DNA of 64,000 nt from Desulfatitalea sp. UBA4791 (GCA_002402905.1 DHGT01000083.1:39466-103465); one strand, 5' to 3'. Positions 20,646 to 32,433 are shown, counted from the first letter of the stretch. A program made the numbers and translations. Notes: generated by a model from the letters alone, not told the origin.

Positions 20646-21074
20646 ATGGCGATCGTCGAGGTTCAGGCTTTTTCGGACGAACTTCTCGAGGCGCTTCAGC
20701 GTTTGCTGCCCCAGTTATCGGATGCCGCGACGCCGATCACCGAAAGGCAGTTGCGCCGCATCATCGCATCCCCGTGCACCCGCCTTTTCATGGCCATAGA
20801 GGAGGGGAGATATGTCGCGACCATGACGCTGGTCTTTTACCAACTCCCCACAGGCCTGCGAGCGCGCCTCGAAGATGTGGTCGTGGATAGTGGCGAGAGG
20901 GGCAAGGGGTTGGGGCGGCAGCTCGTCGCCCACGCCATTGAGACGGCCCGCGCCGGGGGTGCTCGGGCCCTGGATCTGACATCCAACCCCAGTCGGCATG
21001 CGGCCAATTCGCTGTATCAGAGGATGAGGTTCGAACGGCGGGACACCCATCTCTTCGTGCATGCGCTGGTATAA
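20646..21074 (+). CDS. GNAT-family N-acetyltransferase
   Basis: A 142-residue single-domain GNAT protein. The acetyl-CoA pyrophosphate loop is VVDSGERGKGLGRQLV (~76-91), followed by the helix and beta strand ARALDLTSNPSRHAANSLYQRMRFERRD, typical of GNATs near their C-terminus. The substrate is not predictable. It starts 11 bp after parC and may be co-transcribed with it. It converges with the large minus-strand gene at 21117. Confidence 0.85.
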   Translation: MAIVEVQAFSDELLEALQRLLPQLSDAATPITERQLRRIIASPCTRLFMAIEEGRYVATMTLVFYQLPTGLRARLEDVVVDSGERGKGLGRQLVAHAIETARAGGARALDLTSNPSRHAANSLYQRMRFERRDTHLFVHALV

Positions 21075-21116
21075 TCCACCCAACAAATCCGAATAGCGAA
21101 ACACTTCCGAATTTTT

Positions 21117-22895
21117 TCAGCGGGCCTCGGGCAGGCAGACGCACTCGATCTCATCCTGCAGGCTTTCCAGGTCATCGAGAAAACGTTCCCGCTGGTCTTC
21201 GATAAACTGCTGGGTCAACGCCCGGTAGTAGTCGATCCCGTTGAGAAGCTTCTTTTTGAAGGTTTCGAAGAAGCTGTGTTGACGATTGGAAACGCGCTGG
21301 GTGAACAGGGTGATCTCTTCCTTCAAGTAATCCAGATTCAGACGCATCTCTTCGATGAACATGTGGGGTCGTTCGTGGTTGAAGATGATCGAAAGCCGCC
21401 CGTAAATATGATCGATCATCTCTTCCAGTGAAAAGGTGCGGTTGAAGTTCCGGATGTTCGGTCCGCAACAGATCGCGGGGGTGGCCGTCGGATCGGTCTG
21501 GTGGTTGAGGCTGACGGCACCGGCCAGGTCATGACAGAGGCACGACTTTTCGAGGACCCTTTCCCGCAGAATTTTGGCTTGGGTCTCCGTTAACTTTTCC
21601 TTAGAGAGCCGATCGAGCCGCTTTTTGGTATACACTCGGGAAGCGACGCACATGGGTTTCCCCTCAAATTCCTTATTGAGCAGACACAACCCCTTGGGAC
21701 AGGGACTGCCGGGCTTGTCTCGTTCGATGCGTTTGCGGCGCATCTCTTCGCTGGCCGAGGTGCGCAGATTCCAGAACCGCACCCCCAGCGGAGAGCTGTT
21801 GCTCAGGTAGACGTCATCCCTTTTCGCATGGCAAAGCTTGTCGATACTGGCAAGATCCACGTTGGTCACTTCCGGTACCAGCATGAAGGGTGTGCCCCAG
21901 CCGGTGCCATCGAGCTGGTAGTAGCGCAATAAAAAATGGTCTTCACCGGCGGTGCCGATGCCGCCCTGTGCCGTTATGCGGATTCGCGACGGCGTGGGGG
22001 CTGCCGGCCGGCCCATTTCGCCAAGCGCGTGAATGTAGATCTCATGCAGACACGTTTGCAACGCCTCCCTGTTTTGCTTGAACTCCTCCAGAACCGGTCC
22101 CATCAGGCTGCAGTCGGCCCCGAATGCATGACCGCCGCAGTTCAGGCCCGATTCGATTCGGAATTCCGATACCCACAGACCCCGTTTGGCCAGGAATTTG
22201 CCCTGGATCAATGCCGAGCGGTAATCGCTTACTTTCAGAATGATTCTTTTTTTAAAACGGCCCTGGCGGTCCGGGAAAAAATCATCGAATTGGGCGGTAT
22301 AGGTGTACAGACGCTGGTTGATGCCGGCCGAAAAGACGATGGCCGAGCCCAGATCGCTCTGGGCAAATCCGCGCAGGGCCGACATGGCGAGGGCATATTC
22401 GGAAGGCAGTTTCTCGCCATTTGCATATTGGTCGGCATCCAGCTTGGTCATGATGTTGACGTCGGCGCTGCCGGCGACGATCCGGCCGCGGAGCCGGTCC
22501 TGCAATGCGCTTTTTCTCGAGGGGTCCGGCGTCGCCCGCATCTGTTCGAATTCCGTTTTTAAACTGCATGGGGGCAACCATTCGAAATAGCGATCGATGG
22601 CGCCGCCTTGCCCAAACGGTTCGCTCTGGAGCGATGCGACTTGCTGTTTCACCGTCCGATCGATGTAATTCAGATAAGCGGTGATTCGTCTCGCGCGGGC
22701 ATCTGGTCTGTTCTCGATGGGCGTATAGGGTTGGCCGTTCTTCTGGCAGTGAAATTTGCGAACCTGTTCGATCAGGACATCGTCCACCAGTGAAATCACC
22801 GAGGAGATACCGTAGCGGGCCACCCGCAGGGGGGTATCGATACTGAATCCGGTCCCCATGACGGGGATGTGAAAAGAGTGCAAGGGCAGGGGCAT
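21117..22895 (-). CDS. Uncharacterised 592-residue protein with a nitronate-monooxygenase-like flavin-barrel core
   Basis: No characterised homologue is recognised. The order of glycine motifs resembles FMN-binding TIM barrels of the nitronate monooxygenase/2-nitropropane dioxygenase class: IPVMGTGFSIDTPLRVA at the start, GLNCGGHAFG (~260, compare the GGH motif), then ITAQGGIGTAGED and GTGWGTPFMLVPE (~310-345, compare the phosphate-binding GGI and the G-x-x-F pattern). Around that are a long N-terminal region and a C-terminal ~200 residues with an alpha-helical tail rich in charged residues and several Cys (SPCPKGLC, KSCLCHDL, AICCGPN). No signal peptide or membrane helix. Single gene on the minus strand. 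A role in flavin redox chemistry is only an inference. Confidence 0.6.
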   Translation of the reverse strand: MPLPLHSFHIPVMGTGFSIDTPLRVARYGISSVISLVDDVLIEQVRKFHCQKNGQPYTPIENRPDARARRITAYLNYIDRTVKQQVASLQSEPFGQGGAIDRYFEWLPPCSLKTEFEQMRATPDPSRKSALQDRLRGRIVAGSADVNIMTKLDADQYANGEKLPSEYALAMSALRGFAQSDLGSAIVFSAGINQRLYTYTAQFDDFFPDRQGRFKKRIILKVSDYRSALIQGKFLAKRGLWVSEFRIESGLNCGGHAFGADCSLMGPVLEEFKQNREALQTCLHEIYIHALGEMGRPAAPTPSRIRITAQGGIGTAGEDHFLLRYYQLDGTGWGTPFMLVPEVTNVDLASIDKLCHAKRDDVYLSNSSPLGVRFWNLRTSASEEMRRKRIERDKPGSPCPKGLCLLNKEFEGKPMCVASRVYTKKRLDRLSKEKLTETQAKILRERVLEKSCLCHDLAGAVSLNHQTDPTATPAICCGPNIRNFNRTFSLEEMIDHIYGRLSIIFNHERPHMFIEEMRLNLDYLKEEITLFTQRVSNRQHSFFETFKKKLLNGIDYYRALTQQFIEDQRERFLDDLESLQDEIECVCLPEAR

Positions 22896-23107
22896 TCGGG
22901 TTCACCTTTTAATTGCTGAGATCCAAGAGGGGAGTGAATTTGAAACGTGCGCTTGCCAGCCAGTTTGAATTCAGCGCCCACCCCCTGCCGGCGCCGGTCG
23001 TAAAATCGGGTTCCACCATACTGTTCCCGTGCCGCATCTTCAACAGTTAAATCATCAGAAGGCGGGTTATCTTGACCGGGTGCCGGTTTGGACGCTTGCC
23101 GCGTGGA

Positions 23108-23740
23108 TCATTGGGTAAACGGATTGTGGTGTTTTTCCAGGTAGACGGTGGACGAGGGGCGATCGCCATAATCGTGACCCGGCCAGACGATGGTGCTCTC
23201 CGGCAGCGTGTAGATCCTGCTGCGGACGGATGTGAGAAGTTGCCGCGAGTCGCCGCCGGGCAGGTCGGTGCGGCCCACGCCGCCCACAAAGAGGGTGTCG
23301 CCGGTAAAGAGGTGGCCGGGAACATACAGGCAGATGCTCCCAGGCGTGTGGCCGGGGGTGTGGAGCACCCTCAGGCGGGTCATACCGACGATGATATCGT
23401 CGCCATCCCGGAGACGTCGATTGGCCGGCGGTGATCCCTTGCCGCCCAGCATGCGCGCAAAGGCTTTGCCGGCGATTTTGGTCAGGGCCGCCGCGTCCTG
23501 TTCGTGGATGCTCAATTGCGCGCCGGTGGCCCGGATGACCTCTGCGTTGCCGGCCGAATGGTCCGCATGATGATGGGTGTTGATGACCTGGGTGATGCGA
23601 TACCCTGCCGTGCGGGCCCTTTCCAGAAGGCGCGGCACGTCGAAGGCGGGGTCGATGAGCGCCGCGTTGCCACTGGCTTCATCTCCGACCAGATAACAAA
23701 AGGTCTCCATACGGCTGAGTTTGATTTGGATCACTTTCAT
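23108..23740 (-). CDS. Metallo-beta-lactamase-fold hydrolase, YcbL/glyoxalase II-like
   Basis: A 210-residue MBL-fold hydrolase. I start at the ATG at 23740, not the upstream GTG. Metal ligands: THHHADHSAGN (~56-66), the following His in LHTPGHTPGSICLY, Asp in FTGDTLFVGGVGRTDLPGGD, and the last His in VWPGHDYGD. This order and the short length (no GloB C-terminal domain) match YcbL, a type II glyoxalase that hydrolyses thioesters such as S-lactoylglutathione. A persulfide dioxygenase (ETHE1-like) is a possible alternative given the sulfur-metabolising host, but typical ETHE1 motifs are not clear. Single gene. Confidence 0.85.
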   Translation of the reverse strand: MKVIQIKLSRMETFCYLVGDEASGNAALIDPAFDVPRLLERARTAGYRITQVINTHHHADHSAGNAEVIRATGAQLSIHEQDAAALTKIAGKAFARMLGGKGSPPANRRLRDGDDIIVGMTRLRVLHTPGHTPGSICLYVPGHLFTGDTLFVGGVGRTDLPGGDSRQLLTSVRSRIYTLPESTIVWPGHDYGDRPSSTVYLEKHHNPFTQ

Positions 23741-23970
23741 CGTGTGTCTGCTTGTTTCCACGGTTTATTTGATTTCAATTCGAGCCAGATGCTGCCAGAA
23801 AAGCCCTTGCCGGTCAAGATGGATGGGGTGGCGGCGTTGACAGGCGCCCATGTTTTCTTTATGATCCCGCCGCTACCTTCAAAAGACGTTTCCCATCGAT
23901 TGGCGTCGCTTCACTCCTTGAAGCCATCCGCCCTGTTGAACGAGGCAAAGTGTAAAGTGAGCAGGAAATA

Positions 23971-26457
23971 GTGAAGGCGTCGGTTTCGTGCCCTCCCCAC
24001 GATCACGGGCACACCTCTTTTTTGCGTCCGTTAATACCCATAACGGCAGCGGTTATCGTCGGCATCCTATCGGGCATCGCTGCCCCGGGATGGCTGGGGT
24101 GGGCAGTGGTCGCACTCGTCTGCCTGGCGGTGGCGATCGCGTGGTGTGCCTGGCGGCGGCGGCCCCTGGTGGTGGTGCCGCTGCTGTTTTGCGCTGTTGC
24201 GGGATATCTCTCCATCCAGCCCTGGCTGGGGCGCGAACTTCCGGCCGGCCATGTGCGACATTGCGTGGATCAGGGCAAGTGGCGCGTGATCGGTCGCATC
24301 GTCGATGCACCTCAGGTCAGGGGGGACCGGCTGCGTTTCGTCTTGGCGGCCCGGGAGTTACGGCAGGGAGAGCGGTCGTTGGGGGTCACGGGCCGTATCC
24401 AGGTCACGGCCCGGGCGCCGTTTCCGGAACTATGGCGCGGGGACACGGTGGCACTCAGCGGCCATCTCCGAGACATCCACAACTTCTGCAATCCCGGTGG
24501 GTTCGATTACGAGCGCTACATGGCCTTGCGCGGCATTCACTGTCGGCTCTATGCCCAGGGCGAGAGTGTCCAGAGAATCGCTTCCGACCCAGGGCTCTGG
24601 ACCGCACGGATCGATCGATTTCGGGCCGGGATAGGGGCAACAATGGCGGCGGCGCTGCAAGGTCATCCCGAGACGGTGACGGCGGTGATCCAGGCGCTGA
24701 CCCTGGGGGATCGGAAGGGAATCACCGACGATCTTCGAACCGCATTCAACCGTACCGGGGTGAGCCACGTCCTGGCCATCTCGGGATTGCACATCGGTAT
24801 GGTGGCGGCTGCGGCTTTATGTGTCCTGCGCGCGCTTTTGGTGAGAATTCCCGTCGTGGTGCGCAACGGATGGGTCATCAGGGGGGCCGCCGCCTTGAGC
24901 CTGCTGCCGGTCGTGGTTTACGGCCTGTTGTCCGGCTTTTCGCCATCGACCCAGCGGGCGGTGATCATGACGGCCTTTTTTCTGGGCGGTTTCTGGGTGG
25001 GAAGGCCCTACAACTGGCCCAATGTGTTCGCCGTGGCGGCGTTGGTCATTCTAGTCGCCTGCCCGCCGGCCCTCTTGAGCATTTCGTTTCAACTCTCCTT
25101 TGCTGCGGTCTGGGCCATTTTACTCGGTGTCAAGGCCTTGCCGTTTCTGACCCCCGGGACGGAACAACCGTTTTGGCGGCGCTGGGGCGCACGAAGTGCC
25201 GGGCTGACATGGGTTTCCATTCTGGCGACCATCGGCACACTGCCATTGGTCGTGCGCTATTTCAACCTGGTGTCGTGGGTGGGGCCCGTGTCCAACCTGT
25301 GCGTCGTGCCGCTGGTGGGCACGGTGGTGGTGCCGGCGGCCCTGGCAGGCGTCTTGTGTGCCCCCCTGAGTGCAACGGCAGCGGCGTTTTCCTGGCAGAT
25401 CGCCGCCTGGGGGGTGCGGGCCATTCTCTGGTTTGTCGAGAACATCTCCCGATTCGAGGCCGCGGCCTGGGTTTCGGTTACCCCCACGGTCGTGGAGATC
25501 GTGATCTTCTACCTGTTTGTTGCGCTGCTGTTTTTTTGGAAAAGAATACATTTTCGGTGGGTTGCGATGGGCGTGGTGCTCATCGCAACGGTGGCCGACG
25601 GGGTTTACTGGCATCACCGCCGATACGATCCGGAGCGAATGGTGGTCACCGCCCTGGATGTGGGACAAGGCAGCGCCAACCTGCTCCAGTTGCCGGGAGG
25701 GTACACGGTGCTGGTGGATGGCGGCGGTTTCAGCGATTCATCTGTCTTCGACGTGGGGCGCAGCATCGTGGCGCCGTTGCTTTGGTATCACAAGATCAAA
25801 CGTGTGGATTTGATCGTTTTGAGCCATCCGGACAGCGATCACCTCAACGGATTGCTCTATATTCTACGCCATTTCGATGTCAAAGAGATCTGGAGCAACC
25901 ATGAGGCGGCACCGACCGAAGGCTATCGCCAGTGGCAGGAGATCATCGCCCGGAGGCGGTTGGCGCACACCGCCTTCGAGCGACTGCCCAGGTCGAGCGT
26001 GCGCGCCGGGGTACGTTTCGACATTCTTGGGCCGCCCGCGGATTTCGCCGCTCGTTCGGCAGGCGTCCGAAACGGCGGTTCGAACAACCATTCGCTGGTG
26101 GTGAGGGTCGCCTGGGGAGACATTTCTTTTTTGTTTCCCGGCGACATCGAAAAGGCGGCCGAGGCCGATCTGGTGGCCCGGCATGGCGCCGAAAGACTGT
26201 GCAGCACCATCCTTCTGGTGCCCCACCATGGCAGCCGCAACTCCAGCTCCGAAGATTTTCTCCGGGCCGTGGGGCCACGCGAAGCCATCGCCTCTTCGGG
26301 CTGGCACAATCCCTTTCACTTTCCCCACCCGCAGGTGATCGAGCGGTATCGCCAGGCCGGCTGCCGGCTATGGCGCACCGACCATTGCGGTGCCATCCAA
26401 ATCACCGTCGAAGGCAAGGCTTACCGTGTGCAAATTTGCCGTTCGAATGGCCCTTGA
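23971..26457 (+). CDS. comEC: ComEC/Rec2-family DNA-uptake channel protein
   Basis: An 828-residue membrane protein starting at a GTG (AGGA upstream). The layout is standard: N-terminal DUF4131-like part (two helices, then a soluble OB-like region), the Competence domain (GVSHVLAISGLHIGMVAA motif at ~260, then about ten hydrophobic helices), and a C-terminal metallo-beta-lactamase-like domain with SHPDSDHLNGL (~615) and VPHHGSRNSSSED (~750). Family role: forms the channel that passes single-stranded DNA into the cytoplasm in natural transformation. Other com genes are not in the window, so competence is not shown. Single gene. Confidence 0.92.
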   Translation: MKASVSCPPHDHGHTSFLRPLIPITAAVIVGILSGIAAPGWLGWAVVALVCLAVAIAWCAWRRRPLVVVPLLFCAVAGYLSIQPWLGRELPAGHVRHCVDQGKWRVIGRIVDAPQVRGDRLRFVLAARELRQGERSLGVTGRIQVTARAPFPELWRGDTVALSGHLRDIHNFCNPGGFDYERYMALRGIHCRLYAQGESVQRIASDPGLWTARIDRFRAGIGATMAAALQGHPETVTAVIQALTLGDRKGITDDLRTAFNRTGVSHVLAISGLHIGMVAAAALCVLRALLVRIPVVVRNGWVIRGAAALSLLPVVVYGLLSGFSPSTQRAVIMTAFFLGGFWVGRPYNWPNVFAVAALVILVACPPALLSISFQLSFAAVWAILLGVKALPFLTPGTEQPFWRRWGARSAGLTWVSILATIGTLPLVVRYFNLVSWVGPVSNLCVVPLVGTVVVPAALAGVLCAPLSATAAAFSWQIAAWGVRAILWFVENISRFEAAAWVSVTPTVVEIVIFYLFVALLFFWKRIHFRWVAMGVVLIATVADGVYWHHRRYDPERMVVTALDVGQGSANLLQLPGGYTVLVDGGGFSDSSVFDVGRSIVAPLLWYHKIKRVDLIVLSHPDSDHLNGLLYILRHFDVKEIWSNHEAAPTEGYRQWQEIIARRRLAHTAFERLPRSSVRAGVRFDILGPPADFAARSAGVRNGGSNNHSLVVRVAWGDISFLFPGDIEKAAEADLVARHGAERLCSTILLVPHHGSRNSSSEDFLRAVGPREAIASSGWHNPFHFPHPQVIERYRQAGCRLWRTDHCGAIQITVEGKAYRVQICRSNGP

Positions 26458-26592
26458 GCGCATCGGTTTTTCCGGTCACCAATCGGCTTGACTTCCCGCA
26501 GCAAATGTCACTAAATGGTTTTTCTTTTCATTATCGGCCGGCGACCTCACAAGGTGTTGTTCCAGGCTGTCCAATCAGAACAAGGAGATGAA

Positions 26593-28203
<1,611 letters not shown>

Positions 28204-28235
28204 TTTTTAAACCCGTAAATTGGAGAGCGACAAAC

Positions 28236-30410
28236 ATGATCGACCTGGATGCCATTTTCACTCCTCAATCCGTGGCCGTCGTGGGTGCGTCGACGACACC
28301 GGGCAAGGTGGGGCACGATATTTTCGTGAACATTTTAAAGGGGGGATATCGGGGCGTGCTCTACCCGGTCAATCCCGGCGCGGAATCCGTCGCCTGTGTA
28401 CGGGCCTACCCGAGCATCAGCGAGATTCCCTACCCCCTCGACCTGGCGATGATCATCCTGCCGCCCAAGCTCGCCATCGGTGCCATCCAGGAAGCCATCG
28501 ACAAGGGGGTCAAGGGCGTCGTGATCGTTTCGGCCGGCTTCAAGGAGGTGGGCGGCGAAGGGCTGGCGATCGAACGGCGGATCGTCGAGATGTGCCGAGA
28601 ACACGGCGTACGGATCGTGGGTCCCAACTGCCTGGGGGTGATCAACCCCCTCGATAACGTGCGTCTGAACGCCAGTTTTTCCGCCCGCATGCCCAAGGCC
28701 GGCAACGTATCGTTCATCTCCCAGAGCGGCGCCCTGTGCACCGCGGTGCTCGATTTCGCGGCCGACCGGGATTTCGGTTTTTCCAAGTTCATCTCCATCG
28801 GCAACAAGGCCGACGTGGATGAGGTGGATCTGCTCAAGTACTTCCAGAACGATCCGGACACCGAAGTGATCATGATCTACCTGGAAGAACTCCAGTGCGG
28901 TCAGGAGTTCATCAAGATCGCCAAGGAGATCACCGGCGGCAACCGTCCCAAACCGATCCTGGTGATCAAGTCCGGCCGCACCAGCGCCGGGGCCCAGGCG
29001 GCGGCTTCCCATACCGGTTCCCTGGCCGGGTCCGAGGCGGTATACGATGCCATCTTCAAACAGTCGGGCATCATCCGCGTGGAGAGCATCGATGAACTCT
29101 TCGATTTTGCCATCGCCTTTGCATACAAGAATGAAAACGCCCTGGGCAAGATGCGGCGCAAGGTGCCCAACGGCAATCGGGTGGCTATCGTCACCAACGC
29201 CGGCGGTCCCGGCATCGTGGCCACCGACATGACCGTGGTGTCCGGGCTGGAACTGGCCAAATTCCACGAAGATACAGTGGAAGTGCTCAAAAGCCATCTG
29301 CCGGCCACCGCCAATGTCCACAACCCGGTGGATATCATCGGCGACGCGGCCCAGGACCGTTATGAAAGCGCCTTAAACGCCGTGATTCGGGACGAAGGGG
29401 TGGATGGCGCCCTGGTTATCCTCACCCCCCAGTCCATGACCAACGCCATCGGCACGGCCGAGGCCATTGTGCGCATCGCCAAGCGTTCCCACAAACCGAT
29501 TCTCTGCTGTTTCATGGGGATCATCGATGTTTCCGCCGGGGTAAAATACCTTCAGGAGAGCGGTGTGCCGGTCTATCCGTTTCCCGAGCACACGGCCAAA
29601 GCCTTCGGGGCCATCTACCGCTATGCCAAATGGCTCAATCGGCAGGAGCTCGCGCCTTACGCATTCCATCATGACAAAGCCGCGGCCCGGGAGACGATCG
29701 AAGCCAGTTTGACGGCCGGCAAACACTACCTGGGCGAATTGGACGGCGTTCACCTGCTGAAGGCGTATGGCTTCGACGTGCTGCCCACGGTCCTGGCCCA
29801 ATCGGCGGCCGAAGCGGTCAAGGCGGCCGACGCCATGGGGTACCCGGTGGTGCTCAAGATCGTTTCCGACCAGATCGTGCACAAATCGGATGCCGGCGGC
29901 GTCAAGATCAACCTGGCCGATGCCGCGGCCGTGGAGAAGGCCTTCGACGACATCATCAAGGGCGCCAAGGCCTATAAAGCCGAAGCCGTCATCGACGGCG
30001 TGTTGGTGCAGAAGATGGCCCCCAAAGGCCAGGAGGTGATTCTCGGCGCCAACCGTTACGATAGATTCGGCCACCTGCTCATGTTCGGGTCGGGCGGCGT
30101 GATGGTCGAGGTGTTCAAGGATGTCACCTTCCGGCTGGCGCCGATCAATCGCAACAGTGCGCGCTCCATGGTGCGCGGCATCAAGGGATTTACCCTTTTG
30201 AACGGGTTTCGGGGCAACCCCAAGGTCGATTTGGCGGCCCTGGAAAAGTTGATCGTCTCTTTGTCGGATCTGGTGTGCGACAACCCGGAAATTAAAGAGT
30301 TGGACATCAACCCGCTGTTGGTGCATCCTGAAGGCAAAGGTGCCACGGTGGCCGATTGTCGGTTTATCCTCGATCCTCCGGATTCTGGATCTTGCAAGGC
30401 GTCTACCTGA
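28236..30410 (+). CDS. ADP-forming acyl-CoA/acetyl-CoA synthetase (alpha-beta fusion)
   Basis: A 724-residue ADP-forming acyl-CoA synthetase with the two usual halves in one chain: an N-terminal CoA-binding/succinyl-CoA-ligase-like part (VAVVGASTTPGKVGHDI at the start) and a C-terminal ATP-grasp domain (from ~490). The phospho-carrying His is in AASHTGSLAG (~254), with acidic and Gly residues around it. It makes acyl-CoA from acid with ATP, or, in fermenters, ATP from acyl-CoA. It has no acetyltransferase domain, unlike bacterial Pat; the next gene carries one instead. It follows fumarase by 32 bp and precedes the CoA-transferase-like gene by 111 bp. Confidence 0.88.
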   Translation: MIDLDAIFTPQSVAVVGASTTPGKVGHDIFVNILKGGYRGVLYPVNPGAESVACVRAYPSISEIPYPLDLAMIILPPKLAIGAIQEAIDKGVKGVVIVSAGFKEVGGEGLAIERRIVEMCREHGVRIVGPNCLGVINPLDNVRLNASFSARMPKAGNVSFISQSGALCTAVLDFAADRDFGFSKFISIGNKADVDEVDLLKYFQNDPDTEVIMIYLEELQCGQEFIKIAKEITGGNRPKPILVIKSGRTSAGAQAAASHTGSLAGSEAVYDAIFKQSGIIRVESIDELFDFAIAFAYKNENALGKMRRKVPNGNRVAIVTNAGGPGIVATDMTVVSGLELAKFHEDTVEVLKSHLPATANVHNPVDIIGDAAQDRYESALNAVIRDEGVDGALVILTPQSMTNAIGTAEAIVRIAKRSHKPILCCFMGIIDVSAGVKYLQESGVPVYPFPEHTAKAFGAIYRYAKWLNRQELAPYAFHHDKAAARETIEASLTAGKHYLGELDGVHLLKAYGFDVLPTVLAQSAAEAVKAADAMGYPVVLKIVSDQIVHKSDAGGVKINLADAAAVEKAFDDIIKGAKAYKAEAVIDGVLVQKMAPKGQEVILGANRYDRFGHLLMFGSGGVMVEVFKDVTFRLAPINRNSARSMVRGIKGFTLLNGFRGNPKVDLAALEKLIVSLSDLVCDNPEIKELDINPLLVHPEGKGATVADCRFILDPPDSGSCKAST

Positions 30411-30521
30411 TCGTGCGGGGTGGCGCTGTTATCGTCTAGTTCTTCCGGTCATCTGTCCGGTCCAACATCAGACTGTATGAACCGGGCGTTCAATGTTGTG
30501 GTTCAGCGAAGGAGAGATGCC

Positions 30522-32399
30522 ATGGCCAAATCGCTCTATTGGGCCGACAATTATCTTGAAAAGCGGCAAAGCGCCGATCAGGCGATACAACGAATCCATT
30601 CCGGCCAGCGGGTCTTTATCGGCTCGGCATGCGGCGAACCCCAGGCCCTGGTCAGGGCCCTGGCCGACCAGGCACACACCTTTACCGGTCTCGAAATCGT
30701 GCGCATGATGTCCAATGAAAGTGCGCCGCTGACCGAGATCGCCAACAGGAGCTACGAAACCAGTTTCAGTATCCGCCAGATCTATCTGGGTGCGGCCCGT
30801 TCGGAGCATTTCGCCCGCAACCTGCGTTTTGTCACCCCAATGAACATATCCGACGTGCCGTTGCTATTTCGGAGCCGCAAGCTGCCCATAGACGTGGCCC
30901 TGATTCAGGTTTCGCCGCCGGACGATTTCGGCTGGATGAGCCTCGGTGTGTCGGTGGATGTGACCCAGGCGGCGGCCATGTCGGCCACCAGGGTCATTGC
31001 CCAGGTCAACTCCCGCATGCCACGCGTCATGGGACGCAGTTTCATCCATGTCAACGACGTGGATTGCGTTGTTGAGCAGGAGGAGGAGTTGCTGACCATC
31101 GAACCGGCGCCGCGGTCGGAGATCGCCACCTGGATCGGTCGCCACATTTCACGATTGATCGACGATGGCGCCACTTTGCAGGTCGGATTGGATGCCAACT
31201 CCCAGGCCACGGTCCAGGCCCTGGCCCAGAAGAATGACCTGGGCTTCCATTCGCAATACCTGACTAACGACATCATGCATCTGTATGCCATCGGCGTGAT
31301 CACCAATCGAAAGAAAGGATTCAACGACGGCAAACTGGTGGCCTCGGCGGCCCTGGGCACCAAAGAGCTCTATGAATTCCTGCACGACAATCCGGCCATC
31401 GAGTTTCATCCTTCGGACTATGTCAACGATCCCTATGTCATCAGCCGGCACAACCGCATGGTCTCGATGAACGTGGCCAGCGCCATCGACCTGACCGGCC
31501 AGGTGTCGTCTGAAGCCGTGGCCCACACCCTTTTCGCCGGTGTCAGCGGCATCGGCGACTTCGTGCGGGGCGCCCGCCACAGCCCGGGCGGCAAATCGAT
31601 CATCATGTTGCGGTCCACGACGCCAGACGGGCACAAGAGCCGCATCATCCCCATGATGCAAAACGAGGCCGTGGTGGTGACCCGCGGCGATGTCCAGTAT
31701 GTGGCCACCGAATACGGTGTGGTCAATCTCTTTGGCAAGAGTCTGCAGGAGCGGGTGATCGCCATGATCAGCATCGCCCATCCGGACTTTCGCGACGAGC
31801 TGTTCCAGGCGGCCAAGGAGGCCGGGCTGGTGGGTTCGGAGCGTACTCTCGGTGAGGCGGCCAAGGCGGTCTATCCGGTCAGCCTGGAGGAAAAGATCGT
31901 GGTGGATGGCGAGACCATTACCATCCGGCCGGCCAAGCCGGTGGATGAACGCCGCATCCAGGAGCACTATTACCGGCTGGACAAGGACGACATCTTCCTG
32001 CGCTTCTTCCACGAAAAGACGAGTTTCGAACGCTGGGAGGTCGAAAACAAGTCCCAGATCGACTACATCAAGGACATGACCCTCATCGGTGTCGTCGGCG
32101 AATCGGGGTTCGACCGGGTCGTGGCCGTCGCCGAGTACCTGCTGTTGCTGGAGAGCAACATGGCGGAGGTGGCCTTTACGGTGAGCCGGGAGTTTCAAGG
32201 CAAGGGATTGGGCAAAATTTTCATCAAAAAGATCGCCGATGCGGCCCGTGAAAATGGTATCTCCGGTCTGGTGGCCTACACGGCCGCTCACAACCAGCCC
32301 ATGATCCGATTGTTTAAAACCCTTCCCTACAAGGTCAAGACCACCTTCGATGGGGAGGCCCTGACCCTGAGCTGCAAATTCGATCAGCTCAAGGAATGA
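30522..32399 (+). CDS. Acetyl-CoA hydrolase/CoA-transferase fused to a GNAT acetyltransferase domain
   Basis: A 625-residue protein starting at 30522, where GAAGGAGA precedes the ATG; the open frame upstream is not used. Residues ~1-440 match the acetyl-CoA hydrolase/4-hydroxybutyrate CoA-transferase family (GSACGEPQALVRAL at the start, ARHSPGGKSIIMLRST late in the domain, then ATEYGVVNLFGKSLQERV). Residues ~465-620 form a GNAT domain (AFTVSREFQGKGLGKIFIKKIADAA, acetyl-CoA loop). The fusion suggests an enzyme whose acyl-CoA use is tied to lysine acetylation, but that is inference. It is co-directional with the acyl-CoA synthetase. Confidence 0.85.
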   Translation: MAKSLYWADNYLEKRQSADQAIQRIHSGQRVFIGSACGEPQALVRALADQAHTFTGLEIVRMMSNESAPLTEIANRSYETSFSIRQIYLGAARSEHFARNLRFVTPMNISDVPLLFRSRKLPIDVALIQVSPPDDFGWMSLGVSVDVTQAAAMSATRVIAQVNSRMPRVMGRSFIHVNDVDCVVEQEEELLTIEPAPRSEIATWIGRHISRLIDDGATLQVGLDANSQATVQALAQKNDLGFHSQYLTNDIMHLYAIGVITNRKKGFNDGKLVASAALGTKELYEFLHDNPAIEFHPSDYVNDPYVISRHNRMVSMNVASAIDLTGQVSSEAVAHTLFAGVSGIGDFVRGARHSPGGKSIIMLRSTTPDGHKSRIIPMMQNEAVVVTRGDVQYVATEYGVVNLFGKSLQERVIAMISIAHPDFRDELFQAAKEAGLVGSERTLGEAAKAVYPVSLEEKIVVDGETITIRPAKPVDERRIQEHYYRLDKDDIFLRFFHEKTSFERWEVENKSQIDYIKDMTLIGVVGESGFDRVVAVAEYLLLLESNMAEVAFTVSREFQGKGLGKIFIKKIADAARENGISGLVAYTAAHNQPMIRLFKTLPYKVKTTFDGEALTLSCKFDQLKE

Positions 32400-32433
32400 G
32401 GACGCCGTCCGGCAAGGACTCCCTACGAATCCA

